37,690 bases of DNA from an uncultured Clostridia bacterium (GTDB lineage Bacteria; Bacillota; Clostridia; Oscillospirales; Oscillospiraceae). The notes beneath the pieces were generated by a model. It searched no databases, had not been told where the DNA came from, and saw nothing but the letters and a program-made list of their open reading frames with translations. Shown here one piece after another: positions 29,867-37,690 of this stretch. The stretch spans positions 1-37,690 of the forward strand of contig CAMHPQ010000008.1 in the NCBI GenBank assembly GCA_946187035.1, given 5' to 3'. Each line of letters begins with the position of its first letter. Position 1 is the first letter of the stretch. The position numbers were made by a program, and so were the translations under genes.

Positions 29867-31525
29867 ATGGCATCTAAGTTAAAAATTATTCCCCTGGGCG
29901 GCCTGGGCGAAATCGGAAAAAACCTGACCGTCTATGAGTATGGCAAAGATATATTCCTGGTGGACTGCGGCATGGGCTTTCCCGATCAGGACCTCTATGG
30001 CGTGGACATGGTCATTCCGGACATCAGCTATCTGCGGGCCAACCGGGACCGCATCCGCGGTATGGTCATCACCCACGGCCACGAGGATCACATCGGCGCC
30101 ATTCCCTATGTGCTCAAGGAAATCGACATTCCGATTTATACCACCACGCTGACCGCCGCGCTCATCGAGCTGAAGCTGGAGGAGCACGATCTTCTTTACA
30201 ATACGCAGATTTTCACGAAACAGCCTGGGGACCATTTCCATTTGGGCTGCTTCGAGATCGAGTTTATCCATGTGAACCACTCCATCGCCGACGCCGTGGC
30301 GCTGGCCATTAAAACGCCCATCGGTACGATCATCCAGACCGGCGACTTTAAGATTGACCTGACTCCCATTCAGGGCGGCGTCATCGATCTGGCGCGTCTG
30401 GGTCAGCTGGGCAACGAAGGCGTTCTGGCACTGCTGTCTGACTCCACCAACGTGGAGAAGCCGGGCTATTCCATGTCGGAAAGCCGGGTGGGCGACGGAT
30501 TCGACGCGCTGTTTAAGAATTGCGACAAGCGCATCATCGTCACCACCTTCGCCTCCAACGTCCACAGAATGCAGCAGATCATCAATGTCGCTGCAAAATA
30601 TGGCCGCAAGGTGGGCATCACTGGCCGCAGCATGGAAAACGTCATGCGCGTGGCCACAGAGCTGGGCTACGTGGATCTGCCGGATGACATCATGGTGGAC
30701 ATGACCCGGATTAACAGCCTGCCCAAGAACAAGGCGGTCATTATCTGCACCGGCAGCCAGGGCGAGACCATGTCGGCCCTGCACCGTATTGCGTTTTCCG
30801 AGCATAAGCAGGTCTCTGTCAACGCGGGGGATCGCGTGATTATCTCCGCTTCGGCCATCCCCGGCAATGAAAACATGATCAGCAAGGTCATTGACAGCCT
30901 GTTCCAGAAGGGGGCAGAGGTCATCTATGACCGCAATACCCCCCTGCACGTCTCCGGCCACGCCTGCCAGGAGGAACTGAAGATGATGCTGGCCCTGACG
31001 AAGCCCCAGTATTTCATGCCGGTCCACGGCGAATACCGGATGCTATGCAAGCATGCGGAGCTGGGCAAACTCATGGGCGTGGATCCGAAAAACGTCATCA
31101 TCGCCGAAAACGGCAATGTGATTGAGTTCAGCAAGCGTGGACTCAAGCGCGGCGAGCCCGTTCCCGCCGGCGCTGTCTATATCGACGGCAAGGGTGTGGG
31201 CGACGTCGGCAGCGCCGTGCTGCGGGACCGCAGACATCTGGCGGAGGACGGTATTGTGATGGCCATTGTCACCCTTTCCGCCGACACCGGCGAGGTCATT
31301 TCCGATCCGGAGATCATCACCCGCGGCTTTGTCTATGTGAAGGAAGCGGAGGATCTCATGCTGGAGCTGCGCCGCGTGGTCAACGAGAGTCTGGAGAGCT
31401 GCGAGCATCATCGCATCCGTGAGTGGTCCGCCATCAAGGCGAGAATCAAATCCAACCTCTCCGGCTATCTGTATAAGACCACCCGCCGGAGTCCCATGAT
31501 CCTGCCGGTCATCATTGAGGTGTGA
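29867..31525 (+). CDS. rnj: Ribonuclease J
   Basis: A 552-residue metallo-beta-lactamase/beta-CASP nuclease with endo- and 5'-3' exonuclease activity in mRNA decay and rRNA processing. The start KLKIIPLGGLGEIGKNLTVYEY and the zinc motif HGHEDH (H70, H72, D74, H75) are diagnostic. TGDFKIDLTP follows, and the beta-CASP domain has STNVEKPGYSMSE and ICTGSQGE. The C-terminal end contains RRSPMILPVIIEV. AAAAGGAG precedes the ATG. Only one copy is in the window, and whether it is J1- or J2-like is not resolved. Confidence 0.96.
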   Translation: MASKLKIIPLGGLGEIGKNLTVYEYGKDIFLVDCGMGFPDQDLYGVDMVIPDISYLRANRDRIRGMVITHGHEDHIGAIPYVLKEIDIPIYTTTLTAALIELKLEEHDLLYNTQIFTKQPGDHFHLGCFEIEFIHVNHSIADAVALAIKTPIGTIIQTGDFKIDLTPIQGGVIDLARLGQLGNEGVLALLSDSTNVEKPGYSMSESRVGDGFDALFKNCDKRIIVTTFASNVHRMQQIINVAAKYGRKVGITGRSMENVMRVATELGYVDLPDDIMVDMTRINSLPKNKAVIICTGSQGETMSALHRIAFSEHKQVSVNAGDRVIISASAIPGNENMISKVIDSLFQKGAEVIYDRNTPLHVSGHACQEELKMMLALTKPQYFMPVHGEYRMLCKHAELGKLMGVDPKNVIIAENGNVIEFSKRGLKRGEPVPAGAVYIDGKGVGDVGSAVLRDRRHLAEDGIVMAIVTLSADTGEVISDPEIITRGFVYVKEAEDLMLELRRVVNESLESCEHHRIREWSAIKARIKSNLSGYLYKTTRRSPMILPVIIEV

Positions 31526-31528
31526 TCC

Positions 31529-31861
31529 ATGAATATTCAGATCTGGGGCCGCTCCAAGTGCTTCGACACCAAAAAGGCCGAGCGTTATTTCAAGGAGCGC
31601 CGCATCAAGTATCAATACACTGACCTGCTGCGCTACGGCATCAGCAAGCGGGAGCTGCAGAGCGTGAAAAATGCCGTGGGCCTGGAGAATCTCTTCGACT
31701 CCAAGGCAGAGGACTATGCACTTTTGCAGTATCTCGCCTATGACGAGGACAAGCTGGAAAAGCTTCTGGAGCAGCCGGAACTGCTGAAAACGCCCATTGT
31801 CCGCAACGGGAAGCAGGCCACGGTCGGCTACTGCCCGGAGATCTGGAAGACCTGGGAATAA
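31529..31861 (+). CDS. ArsC/Spx-family thioredoxin-fold protein
   Basis: A 110-residue protein of the ArsC-like group. The N-terminal IWGRSKCFDTKKAERYFKERRIKYQ has a single active-site-like cysteine, C11, and TPIVRNGKQATVGYCPEIWKTW is the usual C-terminal block. With one Cys rather than a CxxC pair, it resembles YffB/YusI-type proteins more than Spx. No arsenic genes are nearby, so arsenate reduction should not be assumed. It starts three bases after the RNase J stop, with GAGGTG as ribosome site. Confidence 0.85.
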   Translation: MNIQIWGRSKCFDTKKAERYFKERRIKYQYTDLLRYGISKRELQSVKNAVGLENLFDSKAEDYALLQYLAYDEDKLEKLLEQPELLKTPIVRNGKQATVGYCPEIWKTWE

Positions 31862-31894
31862 TCATTTTGTCTGTTTGAAAGGTTGGAACCCCTT

Positions 31895-33742
31895 ATGCGC
31901 GAGCCCTCTGAGCAGAATCGCGGCAAGGCGTCCGGCGTTTTACGCTGGGTCGTTCTGGCGCTGATTTCGCTCTTCGTGCTGGTGTTTCTGATGCTGTTTG
32001 CAACGGAACGCTGGCTGTTTAAGACCTGGTCTCTGCTGGATCTGGACGAGATCATTTATCATATTGCTTCCTCCGTGGAGGGAACCAATCCGGAGATGGT
32101 CTCCAATTACATTTGGCATTACGGCATCTATGTGCTGCTGGCCTTCGTGCTGTTTTGGATCACCGCGATCCTGACGAGAAAAAATCGCTTTCTCCAGCGG
32201 GTGGTTGTCTGCCTCTGGCTCGCAGCCGCTCTGGGCTTCGGAAACTACGCCCTGATTGAGGCCAACAGCCGGGTGGATCTTGCGGACTACCTGCTGGAGC
32301 TCAGCAGCGGAAGAGAAGACTCCGGCGATTTTTACTACGACCATTACGTCGATCCGAAGAACGTGGAGATCACGTTCCCCGAGGAAAAGCGAAACCTGAT
32401 TTACATCTATCTGGAATCCATGGAGATGACTTACGCCGACAAAAAGAGCGGCGGCGCGTTTCAGGAAAACCTGATTCCGGAGCTCACCGAGCTCTCCCGG
32501 AAGAATGAGGATTTCTCCGGCAGCAGCAGTCTCCTGAACGGCGCGGTTCCGGTGCGCGGCACCACTTGGACCATGGGTGCCATGTTCGGCCAGACCAGCG
32601 GACTGCCGTTGAAACTGCCTATCTCCAGCAAGGGTGTGGAGTATCAGGTGGACTCCAACTTTTTCCCTATGCTGACGTCTCTGGGCGATCTGCTGCACGA
32701 CGAGGGATATCACCAGGTCATGATGTTCGGCTCCGACGCGGTGTTTGCCGGGCGTGAGTCCTACTTCACCATGCACGGCAACTATGACATTTTCGACTAC
32801 AAATACGCCAAGGCCGAGGGTCTCATCCCGCAGGACTACTATGTCTTCTGGGGCTTTGAGGATCTGAAGCTCTTCGACTTCGCTAAAACAGAACTCACAA
32901 AGCTTGCGGCGGAAGACGAACCCTTCAATCTGACGCTCCTGACGGTGGACACTCACTTTGAGGATGGCTACGTCTGCAAGGAATGCGAGAACAAGTATGC
33001 CGACCAGTACGCCAACGTCATGGCCTGCTCCAGCAGGCAGGTAGCTGCTTTCGTCAAGTGGATTCAGGAACAGGATTTTTATAAAAATACCACGGTCATC
33101 ATCTGCGGCGACCATCTGACTATGGACACGGATTTCTGCGAGGACGTGCCGAAGGATTACCAGCGCCGTACCGTCACCGCTTACATCAACAGCGCCGTGA
33201 AGCCCATGGACGCCAAGCGTACCCGGAGCTACACCACGTTGGATATGTTCCCGACCACGCTGGCTTCTCTGGGCGTTACCATCAAAGGAAATCGGCTGGG
33301 GCTCGGCACGAACCTGTTCTCCGTGAAGGACACGCTTTTGGAGGAATACGGCTACGAGGAGCTGGACCATCATCTGCACAACAGCTCCGCGTTCATGAAC
33401 CAGTTTATGAATGTCCACATCACCGAGGACTTCATGGAGCAGGTGGCAAACAAAGCGGCGCTGAGCTATCGTGTGGAGAACACCGGAAAGCTGACCTTTG
33501 TGGTGGATAATTCCTATATTCTGAATTCTGACAGCATCCAGAAGGCAGAGCTTCAGCTGACCGACCCGGCAGGGAAGACCACCATCAATATGACCGTCTA
33601 TCAGCCGGAGAATGATCCCAATATCTTCTCCTGCTATGCCAAGACGGATTTGACCGAAAAGGACATTCACGGAATGAAGGCGGAGGCGTTCTTCACCGTT
33701 GAGGGCTTTGAACACTACTCCGTCGCAACTGCAGAGTATTAA
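31895..33742 (+). CDS. LTA synthase / phosphoglycerol transferase-like membrane sulfatase-family protein
   Basis: A 615-residue protein: three N-terminal membrane helices (about 15-42, 68-90, 100-120) and a large outside alkaline-phosphatase-fold domain. Metal/catalytic blocks are LIYIYLESME (Glu ligand), VPVRGTTWTMGAMFGQTSGLPL with Thr223-226 as the probable nucleophile region, MFGSDAVFAGRESYF, LTVDTHFED and IICGDHLTMD. The GTTWT block resembles OpgB/MdoB phosphoglycerol transferases, and having three rather than five helices differs from LtaS. Expected role: transfer of phosphoglycerol from phosphatidylglycerol to a surface polymer. A TTG at 31883 is in frame but sits against the AAAGG site, so ATG 31895 is preferred. 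A C-terminal beta-rich segment (about 510-615) is an extra domain. Confidence 0.87.
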   Translation: MREPSEQNRGKASGVLRWVVLALISLFVLVFLMLFATERWLFKTWSLLDLDEIIYHIASSVEGTNPEMVSNYIWHYGIYVLLAFVLFWITAILTRKNRFLQRVVVCLWLAAALGFGNYALIEANSRVDLADYLLELSSGREDSGDFYYDHYVDPKNVEITFPEEKRNLIYIYLESMEMTYADKKSGGAFQENLIPELTELSRKNEDFSGSSSLLNGAVPVRGTTWTMGAMFGQTSGLPLKLPISSKGVEYQVDSNFFPMLTSLGDLLHDEGYHQVMMFGSDAVFAGRESYFTMHGNYDIFDYKYAKAEGLIPQDYYVFWGFEDLKLFDFAKTELTKLAAEDEPFNLTLLTVDTHFEDGYVCKECENKYADQYANVMACSSRQVAAFVKWIQEQDFYKNTTVIICGDHLTMDTDFCEDVPKDYQRRTVTAYINSAVKPMDAKRTRSYTTLDMFPTTLASLGVTIKGNRLGLGTNLFSVKDTLLEEYGYEELDHHLHNSSAFMNQFMNVHITEDFMEQVANKAALSYRVENTGKLTFVVDNSYILNSDSIQKAELQLTDPAGKTTINMTVYQPENDPNIFSCYAKTDLTEKDIHGMKAEAFFTVEGFEHYSVATAEY

Positions 33743-33754
33743 AGGAGGCTCATC

Positions 33755-34168
33755 ATGTCACTTGATCGTTTTCTGCAAGCACAGGCCCGCAGCTATGACA
33801 CCGCTCTGCGTGAGATCCAAAGCGGGTACAAGCGCAGCCATTGGATGTGGTATATCTTCCCGCAGATTCAGGGACTGGGCTTCAGCTCCACGGCCCAGTA
33901 TTATGCCATTCGGGATCTGCAGGAGGCAAAGGACTACCTGGCGGAGCCCACCCTGAGAGCGCGTCTGCTGGAGATCTCCAGCGCGCTGTTGGCGTTGAAT
34001 TCTCACGATCCCTCCGCAATTCTCGGCTGGCCGGATGATATGAAGCTGCGCTCCTGCATGACGCTGTTCGCCGAAGCAGAGCCGGAATGCAAGGTGTTTT
34101 CCGACGTACTGAACCAGTATTTCGGCGGAGTCAAGGATGACAAGACCCTGAAAATCCTTTATGGTTAA
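33755..34168 (+). CDS. DUF1810 family protein
   Basis: A 137-residue helical protein. HWMWYIFPQIQGLGFSSTAQYYAI is the family hallmark, and KLRSCMTLFAEAEPECKVFSDVL is the C-terminal block. Its function is not established. AAAGGAGG just before the ATG is a strong ribosome site. It is 12 bp after the phosphoglycerol transferase and probably co-transcribed with it, though no functional link is apparent. Confidence 0.93.
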   Translation: MSLDRFLQAQARSYDTALREIQSGYKRSHWMWYIFPQIQGLGFSSTAQYYAIRDLQEAKDYLAEPTLRARLLEISSALLALNSHDPSAILGWPDDMKLRSCMTLFAEAEPECKVFSDVLNQYFGGVKDDKTLKILYG

Positions 34169-34176
34169 AAAAGTGC

Positions 34177-34205
34177 TTGCATTCCGGATAAAAGTGTGAT
34201 ATAGT
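34177..34205 (+). promoter_or_regulatory. Sigma-A promoter of secG
   Basis: TTGCAT (34177-34182), 17 bp, then TATAGT (34200-34205). Confidence 0.75.
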
Positions 34206-34255
34206 ACTCACGTTATGTAAAATTGGACCCGTTTGGGAAAGGATGAAATAAAAAC

Positions 34256-34498
34256 ATGTCTGCTCTTCAAATCGTATTAGCCGTTCTTCAGGTTCTCTCC
34301 GGTCTGGCTGTGACGGCCATCGTTCTGATGCAGTCCGGCAAGAGCTCCGGCCTCTCCGGTGTCATCGCCGGCGGTGCCGAGACCTTTATGTCCAAGGGCA
34401 AGGCCAAGACGCTGGACGCCAAGCTGGCGAAGATGACCAAGTGGTTTGGTCTGGCCTTCGTGCTGCTGACTCTGGTGCTGACGGTTCTGATGCATTGA
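34256..34498 (+). CDS. secG: Preprotein translocase subunit SecG
   Basis: An 80-residue protein with two membrane helices (about 4-24 and 60-78) and the conserved cytosolic loop LMQSGKSSGLSGVIAGGAETF. It is the accessory subunit of the SecYEG protein export channel. The GGAAAGG site is about 13 bases upstream, slightly distant. It has its own promoter and a very strong terminator. Confidence 0.95.
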   Translation: MSALQIVLAVLQVLSGLAVTAIVLMQSGKSSGLSGVIAGGAETFMSKGKAKTLDAKLAKMTKWFGLAFVLLTLVLTVLMH

Positions 34499-34511
34499 TC
34501 TATGATCCAAT

Positions 34512-34544
34512 ACGCGGCTAAGCAACTGCTTAGCCGCGTTTTTG
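34512..34544 (+). terminator. Terminator of secG
   Basis: A 12-bp perfect stem (34512-34523 with 34528-34539) closing loop AACT, with a T run at its end. Confidence 0.95.
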
Positions 34545-34550
34545 CGTCTG

Positions 34551-34579
34551 TTGCGAAGTGAAGAGAAATGTGGTACAAT
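34551..34579 (+). promoter_or_regulatory. Sigma-A promoter of ruvCAB
   Basis: TTGCGA (34551-34556), 17 bp, then TACAAT (34574-34579), 28 bp before the ruvC ATG. No obvious LexA (SOS) box is seen around it. Confidence 0.7.
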
Positions 34580-34607
34580 ACGACCAGATTTTACTGGAGT
34601 GAATAGA

Positions 34608-35123
34608 ATGCGAATTTTAGGAATTGACCCCGGGATCGGCACTGTGGGCTTTGCCGTGCTGGATACGGATCGCGGCAAGCAGAAGCTGGTGGGCTGCGGC
34701 GTCATTACTACCCCGCCGAGAACCCAGCTTTCCAGCCGTCTGGAGCAGATCTATCGGGATTTGCAGGAGCTGATTACCCAGTTCTGCCCGGACGTGATGG
34801 CCATCGAGGAGCTGTTTTTCAATACGAATATCACCACCGGCATCGCCGTCGCCCATGGCCGCGGTGTGATTCTTCTGGCTGGGTATCAGGCGGGGCTGCC
34901 AATCTATGAATACACCCCTCTGCAGGTGAAGCAGGCGGTTGTAGGCTATGGCCGCGCGGAGAAAAGGCAGGTCATGGATATGGTCAAGCGGCTTTTGCAT
35001 TTACAGGCCGCACCGAAGCCCGATGATGCCGCCGACGCGGTGGCCATCGCGCTCTGCCACGCCCGAAGCGCAACGTCTTTGATTCAGAAAGAAATGAGGT
35101 TTGACCCATGCTCTACCACGTAG
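34608..35123 (+). CDS. ruvC: Holliday junction resolvase RuvC
   Basis: A 171-residue endonuclease that cuts Holliday junctions. The four acidic catalytic residues are seen as D7 (RILGIDPG), E67 (MAIEELFF), D140 and D143 (KPDDAADAVAIALCH). The frame is open upstream to 34542, but this part is inside the secG terminator; ATG 34608 with TGGAG as ribosome site gives the standard N-terminus. The end overlaps ruvA by 16 bases. Confidence 0.96.
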   Translation: MRILGIDPGIGTVGFAVLDTDRGKQKLVGCGVITTPPRTQLSSRLEQIYRDLQELITQFCPDVMAIEELFFNTNITTGIAVAHGRGVILLAGYQAGLPIYEYTPLQVKQAVVGYGRAEKRQVMDMVKRLLHLQAAPKPDDAADAVAIALCHARSATSLIQKEMRFDPCSTT

Positions 35124-35716
35124 AAGGAACCGTTACCGATATTGATGTGAATCTGGTGGTCATCGACTGCCACGGCATCGGCTTTGCGCTGAACGCCAGC
35201 ATGAACACCATCGCTTCCGTCACGAAGGGAAACTCCGCCAAGCTCTATGTCTGCGAGTCCGTTCGGGAGGATGCCTACGAGCTGTTCGGCTTTGCTTCCA
35301 AAGAGGAGAAGCGCTGCTTTGAGATGCTGATTTCCATTTCCGGCGTGGGGCCCAAGGCTGCCATTGCCATTCTCTCCACCTGCACGCCAAGCGCATTGGC
35401 CATGGCGGTGCTGAATGACGATGTGAAGACCCTGACCATGGCGCCGGGCATCGGTAAGAAAATCGCCCAGCGTATCGTTTTGGAATTGAAGGACAAGCTG
35501 GCAAAGGAGCAGGCCGGCATGGACTTCGGAACGCCTGCGGCATCGGTGGCCCTTCCCAACGTGGAGGACAGCTCCGCCCGCTCCGATGCGATCTCCGCCC
35601 TTATGGTACTGGGCTACAGCATGCCGGAAATCAACCGCGCTTTGCAGAAGCTCAATACCGAGGGCATGGACGCCGAGCAGATCATCAAGTCCGTGCTCCG
35701 CGCCATGATGCAGTGA
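35108..35716 (+). CDS. ruvA: Holliday junction branch migration protein RuvA
   Basis: A 202-residue junction-binding protein. OB fold at about 1-62 ([26 protein letters not shown]), two helix-hairpin-helix motifs ([13 protein letters not shown] and [16 protein letters not shown]), and a C-terminal RuvB-contact domain ([23 protein letters not shown]). GAGGTT in ruvC serves as ribosome site. The next gene, ruvB, begins 13 bp later. Confidence 0.97.
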   Translation: MLYHVEGTVTDIDVNLVVIDCHGIGFALNASMNTIASVTKGNSAKLYVCESVREDAYELFGFASKEEKRCFEMLISISGVGPKAAIAILSTCTPSALAMAVLNDDVKTLTMAPGIGKKIAQRIVLELKDKLAKEQAGMDFGTPAASVALPNVEDSSARSDAISALMVLGYSMPEINRALQKLNTEGMDAEQIIKSVLRAMMQ

Positions 35717-35729
35717 GAGGAGGGAACCC

Positions 35730-36770
35730 ATGAGCATCAGCTTTTCCGAAGAGGCCCAGGAGCCTATCGTAACTTCAACCTCGATCCTCCCGGAGGACAG
35801 CACCGAGGGTTCGCTCCGTCCCCGCTATCTGCGGGACTATACCGGCCAGGAGAAGGCCAAGGACAATCTGCAGGTCTTTATCGACGCCGCCAGAATGCGC
35901 AACGAGCCGTTGGATCATGTGCTGCTCTACGGCCCTCCCGGTCTGGGCAAGACCACCATGGCGGCGGTCATCGCAAACGAGATGGGCGTCAACATGCGCA
36001 TCACCTCCGGCCCCACCATTGAGAAGGCCGGCGACCTGGCCGCGCTGCTGACCAATCTTCAGGAAAATGACATCCTCTTTGTGGACGAGATCCACCGGCT
36101 GAATCGGGCGGTGGAGGAAATTCTCTATCCTGCCATGGAGGACTACGCCATCGATATCATCATCGGCAAGGGCCCCTCTGCCAACTCCGTCCGTTTGGAT
36201 CTGCCGCATTTTACCCTGATCGGCGCCACCACCAGAGCGGGCCAGCTCAGCGCGCCGCTGCGGGATCGCTTCGGCGTGAACCTTCGTCTGGAGCTCTATT
36301 CTCCGGAGGAACTGCAGCGGATCGTCACCCGCAGCGCCGACATTCTGGGCATCGAGATCGAGCCCTCCGGCGCCTATGAGATTGCCTCCCGTTCCAGAGG
36401 CACGCCGCGAATCGCCAACCGGATGCTCAAGCGGGTCCGCGACTATGCCCAGGTGCGTGCCGACGGTGTGATCACCAAGGAGGTGGCCAACGACGCGCTG
36501 ATTCGTCTGGAGGTCGACCAGCTGGGTCTGGACGCCACCGACCGGCGGATGCTGCGCAGCATCATCGAGTTTTACAACGGCGGCCCCGTGGGATTGGACA
36601 CCCTTGCCGCTACCATCGGGGAAGAGGCCGTCACGCTGGAGGACGTCTATGAGCCCTATCTTTTGCAGCAGGGCTTCCTGACACGTACCCCAAGAGGGCG
36701 CTGCGTCACCAGAAGGGCTTATGAGCATTTAGGCCTGGAATACCTGGGCCAGCAGCAGATGGAACTGTAA
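35730..36770 (+). CDS. ruvB: Holliday junction helicase RuvB
   Basis: A 346-residue AAA+ motor. Walker [10 protein letters not shown] is at 68-76, Walker B FVDEIHRL with D119-E120, sensor 1 [20 protein letters not shown], and a C-terminal winged helix ([26 protein letters not shown]). The length is standard. GAGAGGAGGG just before the ATG is a strong ribosome site. I see no strong hairpin terminator in the 100-bp gap after it. Confidence 0.98.
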   Translation: MSISFSEEAQEPIVTSTSILPEDSTEGSLRPRYLRDYTGQEKAKDNLQVFIDAARMRNEPLDHVLLYGPPGLGKTTMAAVIANEMGVNMRITSGPTIEKAGDLAALLTNLQENDILFVDEIHRLNRAVEEILYPAMEDYAIDIIIGKGPSANSVRLDLPHFTLIGATTRAGQLSAPLRDRFGVNLRLELYSPEELQRIVTRSADILGIEIEPSGAYEIASRSRGTPRIANRMLKRVRDYAQVRADGVITKEVANDALIRLEVDQLGLDATDRRMLRSIIEFYNGGPVGLDTLAATIGEEAVTLEDVYEPYLLQQGFLTRTPRGRCVTRRAYEHLGLEYLGQQQMEL

Positions 36771-36816
36771 GCAGAAGCCTGATTTTTAGGTATTATACAG
36801 AATTATAAAAATTTTC

Positions 36817-36844
36817 TTGACTTTTGGTTCATTTTTGTTATACT
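36817..36844 (+). promoter_or_regulatory. Sigma-A promoter of the sigma factor gene
   Basis: TTGACT (36817-36822), 16 bp, then TATACT (36839-36844). AT-rich DNA lies upstream. Confidence 0.72.
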
Positions 36845-36872
36845 TGTATATGTATAAGTTTTTGAATTCAGA

Positions 36873-37499
36873 GTGTTTATGACAGATTTCACTTCATTTT
36901 CTGATCAGGACCTGGTGCTCCGGGTCAAATCCGGCGACCGGGAGGCGGAGGATACACTTCTCTCCAGGTACAGTCGGCTTGTCCGTATCTGTGCCCGTCC
37001 GCTGTTTCTGGCGGGGGGAGACAGTGAGGATTTGATTCAGGAGGGCCTGATGGGGCTTCTGTCGGCGGTGCGTGAATATGACACCGCGGCGCAGGTTCCG
37101 TTCAAAGCTTATGCAGAGCTGTGCATCCGAAACAGACTGTACAGCGCCGTAAAGTCAGCAGCACGTCTCAAGCATCTGCCGCTCAACAGCGGCATTCCCC
37201 TGGATGAGATCCTCACCGATGAATCCTTGCCGCAGTCGGCTGGTTTTTCCGAGTCGGGAAGACGAATCACGGAGGAGCAGGTGCTCGCCAAAGAGGGCGA
37301 GAAGGAGCTGCGCTCCGCGATCACCAGGTATCTATCAGCCTTTGAACAGCAGGTTTTGGAGCTGTATCTCTCCGGCCTTTCCTACGCCGAGATGGCGCAG
37401 CAGACCGGAAAGGGCGAAAAATCCATCGATAACGCTGTTCAGCGGATCCGCCGCAAGCTGGCGCGGCTTACCAATCTCGGCGATTTCAGCGACAGCTGA
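36873..37499 (+). CDS. sigH: RNA polymerase sigma factor SigH (Spo0H) type
   Basis: A sigma-70 family protein of 208 residues (206 if begun at ATG 36879). Region 2 is ARPLFLAGGDSEDLIQEGLMGLLSAVREYD with AFKAYAELCIRNRLYSAVKSAARLKHLPLNS, closely following the Bacillus SigH pattern. Region 4 is LSAFEQQVLELYLSGLSYAEMAQQTGKGEKSIDNAVQRIRRKL. SigH directs entry into sporulation and stationary-phase genes. Neither GTG 36873 nor ATG 36879 has a good ribosome site, so the exact start is uncertain and translation may be weak or regulated. It could be another clostridial sigma of the same subfamily, but the SigH match is good. Confidence 0.88.
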   Translation: MFMTDFTSFSDQDLVLRVKSGDREAEDTLLSRYSRLVRICARPLFLAGGDSEDLIQEGLMGLLSAVREYDTAAQVPFKAYAELCIRNRLYSAVKSAARLKHLPLNSGIPLDEILTDESLPQSAGFSESGRRITEEQVLAKEGEKELRSAITRYLSAFEQQVLELYLSGLSYAEMAQQTGKGEKSIDNAVQRIRRKLARLTNLGDFSDS

Positions 37500-37548
37500 A
37501 CGCAAATATTCAGCCGAAAGGCAAGTTTTTCAAAAGAGAGGATTCAAA

Positions 37549-37690
37549 ATGTTCGAAGACAAGACTCTGAAGTGCAAAGAATGTGGTGCTGAATTCGTGT
37601 TCACCGCCGGTGAGCAGGAGTTCTATGCCGAGCGTGGCTTCCAGAACGAGCCCCAGCGCTGCAAGCCCTGCCGTGACGCCCGCAAGAACG
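37549..37690 (+). CDS. Zinc-ribbon domain protein (3' end outside window)
   Basis: The first 47 codons of a gene cut by the window end. MFEDKTLKCKECGAEFVFTA, then QRCKPCRDARKN, has two CxxC pairs (C9/C12 and C38/C41), a zinc ribbon common in clostridial proteins of unknown function. AGAGAGGA (37535-37542) sets the start. It lies 49 bp after sigH. Confidence 0.85.
   Translation, partial: MFEDKTLKCKECGAEFVFTAGEQEFYAERGFQNEPQRCKPCRDARKN

Noticed and set aside
29879..31027. Long reverse-strand frames over RNase J (and similarly at 6096-7499, 21708-23396, 25580-27322 and 31940-33715)
   Set aside because: All are antisense to confident genes, with His/Arg-rich low-information translations and no ribosome sites.
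31529..31861. Arsenate reductase call for the ArsC-like gene
   Set aside because: Only one active-site-like cysteine, no arsenic resistance genes nearby, and length and ending typical of uncharacterised family members.
34542..34607. Upstream in-frame extension of ruvC
   Set aside because: It would begin inside the secG terminator and upstream of the ruvC -10 box. ATG 34608 gives the conserved N-terminus.

Overview
The window looks like chromosomal DNA of a spore-forming, GC-rich clostridium, most likely in the Oscillospiraceae/Ruminococcaceae. The grounds are a complete spoIIIAA-AH operon, a SigH-type sigma factor, a CotF-type coat protein, Gram-positive markers (RNase J, Gls24, an LtaS/OpgB-like phosphoglycerol transferase, a TagA-type glycosyltransferase), and the conserved clostridial order nusB-xseA-xseB-ispA-dxs-tlyA-nadK-argR-recN. 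Genus is not resolvable by reading alone. Nothing resembles a phage, an IS element or a CRISPR array. Almost every gene is a recognisable housekeeping or sporulation gene.

Layout. 1-3.4 kb: an FMN-dependent alpha-hydroxy-acid dehydrogenase (cut by the window edge) diverges from an aconitase-family hydratase through back-to-back sigma-A promoters, followed by a convergent cupin. 3.6-5.8 kb: a small lipoprotein, a Sir2 deacylase and a WecB/TagA glycosyltransferase. 5.8-9.3 kb: a tiny Cys/Gly-repeat membrane peptide, then mltG and a U32 peptidase-family gene, then a convergent CotF-like gene. 9.36-10.2 kb: a tRNA array (Gly, Arg, His, Gln, Lys) ending in a rearranged locus. There, 63 bp comprising the 3' end of tRNA-Lys and its terminator is repeated 154 bp downstream, with an inverted T-arm copy and two perfect GAA-loop hairpins in between. 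10.3-13.7 kb: an uncharacterised 284-aa protein, asnA with a DUF4364 gene, and a Cys-containing protein of unknown function.

13.8-27.8 kb is one long co-oriented stretch: the spoIIIA operon (the channel/feeding-tube apparatus between mother cell and forespore), a Gls24/Asp23 protein, nusB, exonuclease VII, isoprenoid synthesis (ispA, dxs), tlyA, NAD kinase, the arginine repressor, recN and a C_GCAxxG_C_C protein. Many genes overlap by four bases (ATGA, GTGA, TTGA), and several begin with GTG or TTG. 27.8-37.7 kb: a YbaK-like deacylase (reverse strand), then rpe, recR, RNase J, an ArsC-like protein, the phosphoglycerol transferase, a DUF1810 gene, secG, ruvCAB, sigH, and the start of a zinc-ribbon gene cut by the window end.

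The most unusual sequence is the tRNA-Lys locus. Other points worth checking are the Cys-repeat peptide, the unknown gene before spoIIIA, the inverted repeat in front of RNase J, and the non-ATG starts that automated calls may misplace. No clearly new multi-gene system was found.
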